Part shown: positions 1 to 11,056 of the stretch, one piece after another
Layout: each line of letters begins with the position of its first letter
Position numbering within the stretch: the first letter of the stretch is position 1
Assembly: GCA_037389465.1 (NCBI GenBank)
Contig: JAZARR010000247.1
Span: 434,001-498,000, forward strand
Reading direction: 5' to 3'
DNA: 64,000 nucleotides
DNA from: Baylisascaris procyonis
Taxonomy: Eukaryota; Nematoda; Chromadorea; Rhabditida; Ascarididae
Made by a program: the position numbers and the translations under genes
Notes under the pieces: generated by a model
Told to the model about the DNA's origin: nothing
Databases searched by the model: none
What the model saw: the letters and a program-made list of their open reading frames with translations, nothing else

Positions 1-1600
1 ACTCAATCTGCTGAAGCGAAACACATTTTTATTCAAAAATACTATCATTCCCTTCTGACATAACAACAGAAGAGACCGGTCATAAAAGAAATCAATCCAA
101 GCCTGGCGTCATGAATATGGCCAAGCTTCAGATGATATATAATGTAGCTTAAGGCTATAGAGGATTCAATTTTAAATGTATTATCAAATGAGCTGAGGAA
201 ATGAGTCAGTTGCGAAAAACAATTGGAGAAGGCAGAAGGAAAACATAGAAGAGATGCGGTTGCTCCCCCACCCAACTTGAAAATACAATTCTAACTTATA
301 AGAAATAAAACATAAGAAACAATCTGAGCCAAAACGACTCTCAGTACGCTTCTTGTACCACTTTTAATCTCGATTCCTTTGCTAAGTTTGCAGGCATTAT
401 TTCAGATGATGAAATTCAAAACAGTACATACATCGTAATGAGTTTCTCTTTATATCATAGCAATCTCCTCTCTTTTATATCAGTAAAACAGCAATAAAAC
501 ACCATATGTGACCAGCAGCGGCATTCTCGTTCAAAGCAGAAGAGGCAAAACCTTAAGAATGCTAAACTTATAATAAAGTAAACTAAGAATGCTAAGACCC
601 TATCAAATATACTTACAAAAAAATCTCCAACATAAAAATCTAAGTATTGCAAATGATGAGAACGAGTGATAACTTTGTATCAATTTCGATGATAAAACCA
701 AACAGATTATCAAAAAACCTCAGCTGATTAAAAGACGAACCAAAAAACGCCAAAACATAATGCCGATACACGATCAGATATTTTCCAATTTGTTCTCTAT
801 TGGACTGACTCTTGAATAATACAAAAAATGAAAAAAGAAACAGAAATTTTGCAAAAATAAAAAGAAAGTAAATATTTCAATGTTTGTTTCGTGACTACTA
901 AATGTTCTCACACTAATGCAAAACAGATCCACAGACGTACACATACACGTTAAACAACATATTTTTCACTCCCAATTATGGGTCTAAAAATTAGACTAAC
1001 TGAGTCAAAAAGAGAATTTGATGAAAAACGAACTCGGCATTTCACGGGTACAAGAAGTGCACAAAAGCTCATTTCTCAGGAACTCATCAGCTTAGGCGGT
1101 TGAAATCTGTATATGCATTAATAAAAGAATAATTTGAATAATACAACGGAGAATAAAGTGCTATAATATACATTCCTTCTCAAACCAGATCCCTCTGGAA
1201 ACCTATATAAAAATTTTGCGGCCTTACTCGATAAAACTGGAAAATATAAAAAGAAGAAGCTTACTAGCAGATAAATCCAACCTTACATACGTCCAATTTG
1301 CGTGTTTTTATATGCATGTTGATCAAGCAATGTCACTAAGGTAGAGTGAGCTTATCGCAATCAACTAAATGCGGTGAAAATACACTCTAATATTCTTTCA
1401 ATATTTGCTAGCTGAATAGTGTTCGATACGACCCTAATAATGCCTCAAAAGAGTAGATATCAGCTTTCGTGAAAACAAAGACAAGCCAAAATGAGTGAAA
1501 AAATATTCCTTTGTCTAGATAGGATGAATTTTTATATTCGTCTCTAATACTTCAATATCAATCTCTCTCCCTCTCCCCCTCAATTTCCTATTAGAATAAA
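1..1600. other. No assignable gene
   Basis: AT-rich sequence with short random ORFs on both strands. I found no exon with a convincing acceptor, open frame and donor. Downstream exons of the minus-strand gene starting near 1,903 should lie here or beyond the window edge, but I could not recognise them. Confidence 0.5.
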
Positions 1601-1624
1601 AAAGAAACGGTTCAAAGCAATTAC

Positions 1625-1903
1625 CTATTATAAACAGTCGGTTTGCAAATGTAACACCAGATCGTTTTGTTTTGATATCCATAGCTGATTGCTGATTCGA
1701 AGTTAGCTTTGAAGGCTGCTACGGGAGCACTTCTCAACGTTCGCTGGCCTTTTATTTTTCGATATCTGCCCACCGTTCGCAGCAATGCCCTTCTCAGCAG
1801 TAGCTCTCTCATGACCACTACCTTCTACCGCTTCTTCAGTATGCGACCCATCTTCTGGCTCTTCTCCACCCTTGGCTCCACCGTTCTGTAACTCATTCTC
1901 CAT
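1625..1903 (-). CDS. Probable 5' exon(s) of an unknown gene, acidic N-terminus
   Basis: An ATG at 1903-1901 opens a frame of 66 codons rich in Glu, Gly and Asn (begins MENELQNGGAKGGEEPEDG), like a disordered N-terminal region. It stops at 1703. A good donor (AG|GTAATT) lies at 1625/1624. Between them, a 47-base GT...AG segment (GTTGAG to AATCAG) could be removed, joining ...KNKRPAN in phase 0 to a frame ending in TFANRLFIIG. That ending resembles the first strand of an RNA-recognition motif (RLFIGNL type). All this is inference: the small intron is much shorter than others here, and the alternative is a single frame ending in SLQS. No later exons were found. The family is not established. Confidence 0.4.
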
Positions 1904-2882
1904 TACAGCAAAGTAGTTAAATTTTTACTTCATAATCGAAATGTGTTACATCATCATATCGATAAATTGTATAATGACGTACCGGTCTGGATGTGCGCAG
2001 AAATTAAACTCACTAAGATTACGAAATCATTTATGGTAAAGCTTCCTCACTCGATGCCCACTACGTAGTAAAATTATAAAACAAATTTACAAATCAGCCC
2101 GTCTCTTTCTACAACTATCTCCTCCTCCTCCTTTCCAGCAATCACCTTCATAGCTCGGCAGAAAAATGTAGAATGAAGAAAGAAATCAATGGAACGGGGT
2201 AACCTACTTGCCCCATGACCTTCCACTTCATGGACATCAATTGAGATCGCAAGGACAAGCAGCCCAGGGGGAAGGGGAGGGGGAAACGTGAGGATAGGGG
2301 AGAAGAGTACGGCAATGAAGAATTTTCACACAAATCTGCAATGAATGGTACGGTTTTTGTGGACTATTTTATTTGCTCACGCAATCTGCACTCCTCTCTC
2401 GCGACCATACCGATTAACTGTGTCCTTATCGAGGCGCAAAAAATCATAAAGGCAATCATTTTGTGGCGTGACATATGCGCCCTAGCATATGACTACTTAT
2501 TGCTCTTCCAACTTTCCCCAACTTCGCACTCCTGTACGAAACCACAACAATTTGCAGAACTCTTTAAGAAGTAACGAGTTCTCGACACTTCGTGAAAGAA
2601 ACTGAAATAGACTGACAAAGTATACATTCTCAGAGATGTCATCAAACTGAATCCCTTCACTCCAGATCGCATTCAAAATTGAATGTCATCTCTCCTTTTT
2701 TGTAAAAGGTTTTTTGCTCAAGATGATTCCCAGGAATTTAATTCTGAGCATATGTTTATGCAGATTTCTCAGCTCTTAGCCCCTGAGCCCCCTCCCCCTA
2801 CATCACTATCCCTAAAAAACAAGGGAAATACAATTTCTGCCATCATTCAATAAAGCGGTGCTTATATCTTTTTTTTTCGAAA

Positions 2883-5767
2883 CTATGCGTGAATCCTCAA
2901 AGGATTTTCGCACCTAAAAAAAGAGTGGGGGTGGAAGGGGAAATGGTGCTGAGAAGAGAACTGCCTAAGTATGATTCCAGTTAAAGTATCAAATACCATC
3001 CCACATCTAAGACTTGATTACTCTCGAAAAATATTTCTAAAAAATTCATTGAAAATTCGTTAAAACAGTCACTATTCAAAAAGCTGCTTGCAGGAATGCA
3101 TAAGAATCCTCAAAATGAACCATAATTTTATTATCCTTATAAAAAAATTGTGACCCTTCATGAAAGGATCATTTGACTCCCAGGGTCTTTGTTCGATGAT
3201 GTACGGTAAAACGGCGAGAGGGAAAGCAAACATGATGACATATAATAATGTAAGCAAAAAATAAATGGACCAATTTAACATCTGACTATAATCGATTCTA
3301 TGTTGCGAAAACACAAAATCCATCTGCCAATCAACAACAATACAACCACTGCCTTCGTTACCAAATCAAAATAAGGATGCAAAATACAGGTATCAACCTC
3401 TTCAAAGAAATAAATTCTCCTTTTATTATTGCTACTAAACAACATTAATAAAACGGTTAAGACAGTTCAGATAAATAGAAGAGGCGATCATATTGAACAC
3501 CCATTATTTTTCTCCGCAACTGGAAGCTCATTTGCTGAATTGACTGCAAAAGGAAACTGGCAATGTTCAATGCGTCGAGTTTTACGAATATATAAATTAT
3601 TTTCCTCGTGGATTAAAGGAGCTGTTATAATAACAATTCTTCTTTTGCGAACCAATAAAAGTCACAGAAAATTGATTTGAAATAATAAAAACTGAAAAAG
3701 AGGCCAAAGTTTAGTTGCTGGGAAGATGAGGAACAATAAACATTTGAATATGGGTATGTGAAGTCAAAATCAATAACTTCTTTTCGTTATGAAAGATCGA
3801 AGTTAAGGGAAATACCCAAGAGAGGAATGGGAAAATTTAAATTTAAATTTAAAAAAAACGAATAATACAAGATAAACACCTCTGCTGGCCGAATAAGGGT
3901 CCGACGTAAGCTCTGCAGTCGAAACGCTTCTCGACGGTCATCACCTCAAAGCCATCACCCTCTAACTTTTCCTGTAAATAAAAACATTCTCTTAATGCAC
4001 CGCTATCAATTAATTATAAAATATACACTTTATCGATAAACTGAATCCCTACTTTATATAATTCATTTAGAAACTGATTCTTCCTGAAAGGCCGAAAATA
4101 TTTTAAGAGAGACAAGACGACCTGCTAGCAAGCATAATGATGGCATCCACATTGTATAGGATTCGACAATGAAGTCGACAAATGTCGACAATCAAATCGC
4201 AATACTCTAGCATCAAAGTGCTAGCTATTCATAGTTACAGGCATCTATAAATTTCTCCCCCTTCCCCGACCTAAAAACTTCAACTTGGAGCAGCAGAGTT
4301 CGCAAGTCATAGCACATTTCAAGCTAAAACCATAACCAACCAAAAAATAGCTTGAGAAAGACGAAAACGAAGAGAAAAACAAAGTTGGCAAAAAACTTCC
4401 CGTCTAATAATCGAATTGTCAACCTTCGATCGTTATCTGACCTCGCAATCAGAGGTAGATATTAGAAGACGTAAGTTCTACAATGACGATAACGGTGTCT
4501 CATCGAGATTTCTGCCGTTTGCACTTTCCTTCAACGCTACCAATAAATAATATTTGCAATGTCTTGGGCTCAACTCTTATGTGAAATACGTTTTTGTTTA
4601 CTTTATCCTCTGCAGTGCTTAAGTTAAGAAATTTTAAAAAGTTGATTCCAGCGATTTTCTTGGAAGGGGATGGAGGCCGGCGGAGGAATGACGAAACTTC
4701 CTTGCAAAGAATCCCTCCTACTGGTTTTCATAATCTTAACGACAGCCAACTGCCGGCTCGTTTTCAAGTTCTGATCCTTCCATCTCTTCTCTTCTTTTTC
4801 ATCGCAATTGAGAGTCAGATAGAGTCAGCACCCCGAAATCACCATTCAAATGTACACTGAGACTCTCTTAAAAATAGTTCTCCGAAACTTTAATGATAAA
4901 TTTTCACCCTTCACCTTTTCACCCCTACAGCAAAGGTGGATGATTTCAATGGCTGCATGTATGCCGATACGCTTACTACATCGCCACCCGCAACTGTATG
5001 CACACATTTCTGCATGTAGATCACTATTCCAATCATGTCATCGAGCATCCCTCTTTACTTCTCTTGTTACTGTAATAATACATTTATTAACCACGTACAT
5101 AGCACCACCTATGTTCGAAGTGAAAATCGTACTTTAAAAGCAATATACTTCACATCAGTTATCACCGTAATCGTACCTACACGTAAACATCATGCCCATT
5201 TCACCTATACGATCACTTCACAATGGGTCAAGAAGGCTATCATGTGTCCAAGAAACGAAGCTTATGCACGACGTCCTACTGCATGAATTCCATCATTGCA
5301 AATCCGAAAGGTAAACATTCTTTGATGACAGAAAGAATTGCATAAACCAGCGGCGAATCAGCATGAAACTTTCATTCTTATGCAAATATCGGCTACATTA
5401 ACCTCAGGTCGACATCACAGTCAACTCAAACAATCTTACTATCTCTGATGGTCTTAAAAAGATCTGCTCCAAAAAAAAAGAAATAATCAGGTACGCTCGA
5501 TTAGAACTGCAGGAAGGGGAGATAAAGATGGGGGGGGGGGGACGGTAACGATGAGTCAGGTCATAATCCGTCCATTCAACACCTCCTGCCACAACACCTA
5601 ACAACAATGTCTCCTCCACTGAACATCAAATCGCTACACTCTATTAAAGATTATTAATTAAAAACATACTTTATTGGAGCTATTCTCTCAACCATTTTCT
5701 CCAACACGCGAAGCAACTGAGCCCATTCGAGTGCATAGAGATTCTTCAATGCCGACTTCTTATCCAT
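2883..5767 (-). CDS. Four-exon gene for a 98-residue unknown protein
   Basis: Exons (complement): 5767-5670, 5052-4977, 3971-3880, 2913-2883. Phases fit throughout (98, 76, 92, 31 bases; 99 codons with stop). Donors are GTATGT, GTAAGC and GTGTTT; acceptors are GTAAAG, TTTACAG and a T-rich TTTTTTTAG. The start ATG follows GGATTTAAG directly, which fits a spliced-leader acceptor. The protein begins MDKKSALKNLYALEWAQLL, a likely amphipathic helix, followed by a hydrophobic stretch around residues 34-50 (GMLDDMIGIVIYM), then VEKRFDCRAYVGPLFGQQ and a short tail ending RIHA. There is no signal peptide and no domain I recognise. It lies just downstream of the fibronectin III exons in the same orientation. 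The second exon has the weakest acceptor. The gene model is fairly likely; the function is unknown. Confidence 0.62.
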
Positions 5768-6238
5768 CTTAAATCCACTCATATAAAAGGAACCATGTAC
5801 AGACAAACGAAAGAGGGAATAATTGTTTTTAACGAGAACCGTCTCTCAGCAGAAAATTCCTTTCCACCTTCAAATTATATTTTAGCCATTTAGTTTCGTT
5901 AAAATGTCTTTGAAAAGGCATATTCAAAAATTAAATAACAATAAAAAAACTAAAGGAACAAAATGTGGAATAAATATAGTTTTGATAAGGTCTGTGATAA
6001 ATGCGTGCAGCTTCCAAAGAGTCGGCTCCTCTCATAACCTTTTATTCTGGATTGAGGTGTGCTCTCAACGCTTTTTAACCCAAAACGTGGCGCAAGGACA
6101 AACTTTGCGGGTTTCTACACTGTCTTTGGCCAGCAACAACAAAAAGAATCTTAAAGAATCGAATACCATAGTGAAGACAACTACGACTTAGATAATAGAG
6201 GTGCGCAGTCGACATGCGAATGATCAAATTAAACAAAC

Positions 6239-7214
6239 CCTAAAATCATATCCTCGTTCGGTTCTCAATCCACCGATACGCCCGCAATAGAAATGCGATC
6301 CTGATGGTTCCGTTAGTAGTCCATCAAAACGGGTACGTCCTGAGCACACGGGTTGTTTGCTGAGAACACTCGTTACTAATAGTTTTCGGTGCCCACAATC
6401 GCATATTTACATTTATATTTATCGACGTATCCTCTCGGCTGCTGCCACACGAGATCAGCAGTATCAACGCCTGTATTTATTACCTTAACAATCAGGGTGG
6501 TTCTATCAGAAAAAGAAGTTACAGATAGCGAGGTACATTGAATGGATGAAAAGATGTTTGAGAGAGATGGTTCAAATTCATGTTCGGTGGGTAAGTTAAC
6601 CTTCTTTCCTCTCCACACCCACCACTTCATCCCACAATCGCACTCCAAATTCTGTTTATCGTTAACTAGTTTTGACACGAAATTTAAATCCTTTGGTCTA
6701 AAAACTTCCACAGCTAAGTTGGTATGGGCTCGAACAGTCTTTTTCGAAACCACTGCACACGCCGAAGCCAGATACAGAACTTGTTTTAGTCGACTCAACA
6801 CTTATGGCATTACTAATAAGGGATTCAATACGCTATATGAAGGAACACTCCGAAATAAAAGTAAGGAAGAAACCTACGGTGCAGCAGCAGCCCGGAATTG
6901 AACAGATTGCGACCGTGAGCCTGGCCCTTTGCGAGTATATGCCATCAGACGAGCTGCGTATCGTGTCAACGGACTAAGTTCGACCATCTTGGGCCTTGTA
7001 CCGCAGACTGTGTTTGTTGCAAATGGCACCTGCGAATCACCGTCAACATCACGCACTTCGTATTCACACTCGGTGAGTTCGCCGTTTGTCTGCAGACAAT
7101 GTGGTGCCTGCCAAATTATATCCACTCCAGTTGGTAGGGGATTCTCGGTATGAATACACAACGGTGCTGCATCTGTGGCTTGATCCGTTTGCACTTTCTC
7201 GGTAACAGGTTCTC
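6239..7214 (-). CDS. Fibronectin type III repeat protein (partial, with apparent frameshift)
   Basis: Two exons are clear. 7214-6878 (acceptor CGTTGCAG, donor CC|GTAGGT) encodes a full FN3 domain: GVDIIWQAPHCL in the B/C strands, then MVELSPLTRYAARLMAYTR and QSVQFRAAAAP. The second starts at 6502 (acceptor TTTTTCTGATAG) and begins a new FN3 domain (TTLIVKVINTG, ADLVWQQPRGYVDKYKCKY). Its frame meets TAG TAA at 6379-6374. The missing half of the domain continues in another frame to a donor at 6239 (CSGRTRFDGLLTEPSGSHF ... IGGLRTERGYDFR). Adding one base in the AAAA run near 6386 would restore one frame. Several Cys are unusual for FN3 and could form disulfides. Upstream and downstream exons are missing, so the parent could be a receptor phosphatase, adhesion protein or other FN3 protein. 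The domain call is firm, the gene identity is not. Confidence 0.7.
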
Positions 7215-7699
7215 CTGCAACGAATCGTGTATTTATTTGCGAACTGTTCGTCAAATGTTTCTTGTGAACAATCACCCCTTAGTTTTATCCGTATTGTCCA
7301 GATATTCCTATCTCAAAAGCAGTACTTCTTAACTGGAATATTGCAATCTGTGATATGATCATGGCACGAACAATTTGTGCAACGATACTCCAGCTTATTG
7401 GTTCATTGGCTGAAGACGATCGAATGAATGTGCAATTCTTTTTAATCAAAGCTCAGCAATCCTAAAATGCGAACAATTTAGAATTAAATGAACCAGTCTA
7501 GTTGTAAGGAATATGCAAATATCGGGACAATACAACCTAACTGTAGAAGTAGAGAAATTATTCAGAAACCAACAAGCATGTCATTAAATCACATGTTGAA
7601 GAAATAAACAAATGAAACGGACGAATGTGTTATAAACTGGCAGACCGGCGATATTCGCTTTCGCAGTAACACTGACCCAACAGCGAGAACGAGGAATGC

Positions 7700-8044
7700 A
7701 CAGCGCAAGCTGGCAAGAACCGTCGCATACAGCTATATATAGCAATCGTCGCGCATTACAAATCGTCGCCTCTAGCAAAAAATCTGTCAAAACACTGCGT
7801 TTTCTTACGTTTTTTGATCTTATTTTATTTCGCAACTATATTTTTGCGCCATTATTTGCTCGTCGATATAAATACAGCCGCACGAAGAATGGTGTCACTA
7901 GCGAACGCGCACAGCAAGACTGGCAAGAATCGTCGCGCATTACAAATCGCCGCTTCTAGCAAAAAATCTATCAAAACACTGCGTTTTCTAACGTTTTTTT
8001 GATCCTATTCTATTTCACAACTATATTTTTGCGCCATTATTTGC
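7700..8044. repeat. Tandem direct duplication, about 116 bp unit
   Basis: Bases 7744-7859 and 7928-8044 are near-identical, both running from AATCGTCGCGCATTAC to GCGCCATTATTTGC. Similarity extends upstream (GCAAG..CTGGCAAGAA) with a roughly 25-base insertion in the first copy. Spacing between starts is 184 bases. No coding frame is shared and no terminal repeats are seen. It is likely a local duplication or a fragment of a dispersed repeat. Confidence 0.8.
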
Positions 8045-9313
8045 ACAGAACAGCTCCGAACCGACTCCGGTTTCACTGAACTATTCACAGCAACACGTAT
8101 CAGCAAAGCAACCTAACTGGCTATTTTAGTTGGCAATCCGATATTTCATTTAGATTTTCATGAGAGATGGAATGTGGGAAAGTACATGAAAAGACAAATT
8201 TGGTGGGGAGTGGAGGAAGAGCAAATTAACGCGCAGAACAAGGAATTTGATGCGGAGAGGAGGTGGGAAAGATGACAGCATAGAGGAGGGATATAGCAGG
8301 AATCGAAATGAAAGAGAGGAGAGTACGAGTAAAAATTAGTGTTTTAGTGGAATACTATATCAGATCGCCAAGTTCTAGACTTTCTCATTTCCCCTCTCGC
8401 GAAAACGTCGATCCTGTAGATGCCGAAAAACCGAATATACTGACATAATTTTAAAGTCAATCGTTCTATCGCGGTGAGAAGCACTCCTTCTATGGATTTC
8501 CGGGAACTCAGTTTGCGAAACATAAAAGTCATACCAACCTCTATCCATTCCCGTGGATTTGACAAAGCCTCCAATTATTTGTGTGGCCGTTCGCAAGCAT
8601 CATGTGCACACGCTCACCCTCTGTAGCACCATGCTTTCTTGTTTCACACCTAAATAAAATCAATCATAGGTCCAATCCTTCGTTCTGATGCCCAGTGAAA
8701 TTAGCAGCCAATTCCAAAATCACATTCACCACAACCAATTTTCCCATCCTCAGTCTCACTCCAGCTTATTTTATCGGAGCATAGCGAAAGCCTGAATTCC
8801 TTTCGAAAGAAGACCTCCGAAGTAAAGAAGTAAAATTAATACTAGACGCTTTCTCATTCCGGTTGAAAAAAAAAGATTCCAGAAACGAGTCATTCATTTT
8901 TCAAAACTTTTCTGTTTTACTATGAAATTATTTTACTGTGAGAATGCCCACGTCTAAACAAAGCTTTTGTCTATTAGCAGAACAGATCGCCATTTCAGAT
9001 CCAGCCTGCAAATATGGATTTCATTCGAGGCTGAAGCAAACTTCCTTTGTTCGCACAAAAAAGACCCTCTCACTGAACCTTTGCCGACTTGATATAAAAG
9101 AAAACAGCCCCCTTCCCTCCTGAAAGTTCTCCACAAGTTCGCACTACTTACAATACATTAATATACAAACAAACGAAAGAAAGAGAAGAGAAATATTTCC
9201 TTCTCAAACTTCTCATCTTCAATCTGTAACCAAAACATAACTCACTGGAAAATGTTTTGCCCCTAACCTCTGTCCTCACAGGCCTTTGCAAATCAATGAA
9301 TGTCTCGTTAATA
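8045..9313. other. No confident exon
   Basis: Short open frames occur on the minus strand around 8,345-8,600, with a possible donor (TCA|GTATAT) near 8,450, but no good acceptor or recognisable protein. Exons upstream of the FN3 exon at 7,214 are expected in this direction but were not identified. Confidence 0.4.
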
Positions 9314-9350
9314 GATGCCATAAAGCATACACAGTATGCTTTACGGCATC
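9314..9350. repeat. Inverted repeat, 16-bp arms, 5-base loop
   Basis: GATGCCATAAAGCATA and TATGCTTTACGGCATC pair over 16 positions with one mismatch (a G-U pair in RNA) around the loop CACAG. It is shorter than a typical miRNA precursor stem. Function unknown. Confidence 0.75.
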
Positions 9351-9724
9351 GATACTCAGTATGTTCAAGCGATATGTAAAGAAGACAGCAACAAGCGTTA
9401 TGCGCCACATCTCTGAGGACTTAATGTAGAACGGACATGAGGGTAGTTTCGTTCAAATACAAATAGCCAGAATGAAGAAATATAGGTGCTGAACTGAACC
9501 CTCATATGAATTAGTGTAAGTGGTTGAGTGAAAAGGGGGTAAAGTGCTGCCGGCTCATTTCATCTCGTGCTATCTCTTCGCGACATCATAGCAGCTTTTT
9601 GATGAAATCGAGAAACTCATTGTAAAATTTTTTGTCATAGACAGCTGTTTCGTGATGAAATGTGACGACAATGCATACAACAGACAGTAATGAACTATAA
9701 TCGACCTATACATAAATGATTACC

Positions 9725-9795
9725 GTAACTTCAAAACCTTTGCATCCATCGAAGCGATGGGTACTAGACTAGCGTCAGCTTCACCGGAAGCCACC
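9725..9795 (-). CDS. Internal exon, phase-compatible with the 10.5-kb exon
   Basis: 71 bases between acceptor CATAAGTAG and donor CG|GTAATC. The open phase-0 frame reads VASGEADASLVPIASMDAKV..., ending with two extra bases (phase 2). The upstream exon 10541-10422 ends in phase 0, so the two can be joined directly (...FIDDRVVE + VASGEAD...). No further downstream exon was identified. It might instead begin an FN3 domain of the neighbouring gene. Short, so moderate confidence. Confidence 0.5.
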
Positions 9796-10421
9796 TACTT
9801 ATGTGTTAAAGAAAGCGGCTCACATATAATCTTCACGATAACCTTCTCTTCTCTCTTTATTCCTTGCAAAAAAAGATTAAAACTGAGCGAAAACACTCTC
9901 CCTACTCAGAATGCTGAACTCACCCCTCTCTGATTATTAAATTGTTCAGCCTTCATGACCAGAAAAAAACGAACAAATTTCCGACAGATAAAAATGAAGT
10001 TCGACGAAGAATAATAAAGCACCGCTTTCTTCTCTTGAATGGTAAACACATTCCCTAGTGAATTTTCCGTCACAATCTACCATAAAAACACCGCACACCT
10101 ACGCTGGTGAGGGTGGCTGGAGAAGGGGGGAAAGGCGGAGGAGCAGGATTCCTGCACTACAACAAAAAATAATGAGCACACCATCTTGTAGTGCTCGTTA
10201 AATGGTGGATGGGAAGAGGAAGAAAGAAGAGAAGGATGGATGAAGGATTACAAGGCAATAAAGGTGAATGAGTATCAAAAGAGTCGGATAAAATATCAGA
10301 GAAAGAGAATAGCTCCCCGCATGTCTAATCTACAAGAAAATATCGACGATGACTGCCCATTAGCGCAAGGCGAGCTACAGCTCTTCAGAGATAAAGAGCT
10401 CTGAGAATTTAAAAGAAATAC

Positions 10422-10541
10422 CTCTACAACTCGATCATCGATGAAATGTCCACTCTCGAGGACTTTCTGCTGCTCTTCCAGAGTTGACGTCTTCATAAAT
10501 CTATATCCTTTCGATTTGCCCGTAGCGCCTTCGGTTTTGAT
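10422..10541 (-). CDS. Exon resembling the C-terminal half of an RNA-recognition motif
   Basis: 120 bases, exactly 40 codons, acceptor GATGTTTAG, donor GAG|GTATTT. The peptide contains ATGKSKGYRFMKTSTLEEQ followed by QKVLESGHFIDDRVVE. In RRM proteins (hnRNP and TDP-43 types) this region reads K-S-K/R-G-F/Y-G-F-V-x-F, then a helix, then H-x-I-D-G-R-x-V-x-V. Length and spacing match. RNP1 is degenerate: the second Gly is Arg and the last aromatic is Thr, so RNA binding through that strand may be weakened. The first half of the RRM (strand 1 and helix 1) should be in an upstream exon, which I did not find between 10.6 and 13.5 kb. The RRM assignment is likely; the specific gene is not established. 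Confidence 0.6.
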
Positions 10542-11038
10542 CTAAACATCAAATAAACTGAATAATTTTGAGATAGGTCCAGAAAAAAAAATTGACAATC
10601 CTCGTTTACTTCTTCTCTGCGTTACACCAACAAATCAATGACCAATGAAAATTACAACTTTTCACCTATATAGTCCAAATTTCACATCCATTCATCTGTG
10701 CAATTTTGCAATGAATACTCTTCACCTAAACAAGCAATTACTCTTCAACGAACATCCGTGCAAAGCAAATGGTGAAAAAGAAACAACTCTATAAAAACAC
10801 TTTGTTGATTAAATATAAAAACTCTCTATGAATAACCAAACTCACAAACAATGAACAATACAATGCTTTTGATTCTTGTCTATTTAGAATAGATAATTGG
10901 AGAAGTGAGTTTAGTCTCTTCGTCTGCTCAACAACGCTTCATTAGCTTTTTACATCAAAATCTATGACGGTGGAATTTCACCAGCTATGGGAACGGTCGA
11001 ATTATTAATCGTCCATAATAAATCAAAATCTAATTTAG

Positions 11039-11056
11039 GGATTTTTCGAAAAATCC
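11039..11056. repeat. Perfect 18-bp palindrome
   Basis: GGATTTTTCGAAAAATCC is its own reverse complement. It lies in non-coding sequence with no obvious partner feature. Confidence 0.7.

Noticed and set aside
2204..2255. Possible short first exon (MSMKWKVMGQ then GTAGGT) after a pyrimidine-rich stretch
   Set aside because: It could join the 1.9-kb exon in phase, but the peptide is too short and the acceptor on the other side is poor.
3072..3323. Minus-strand 83-codon hydrophobic ORF
   Set aside because: No clear splice sites or start context; hydrophobic frames are common by chance in AT-rich DNA.
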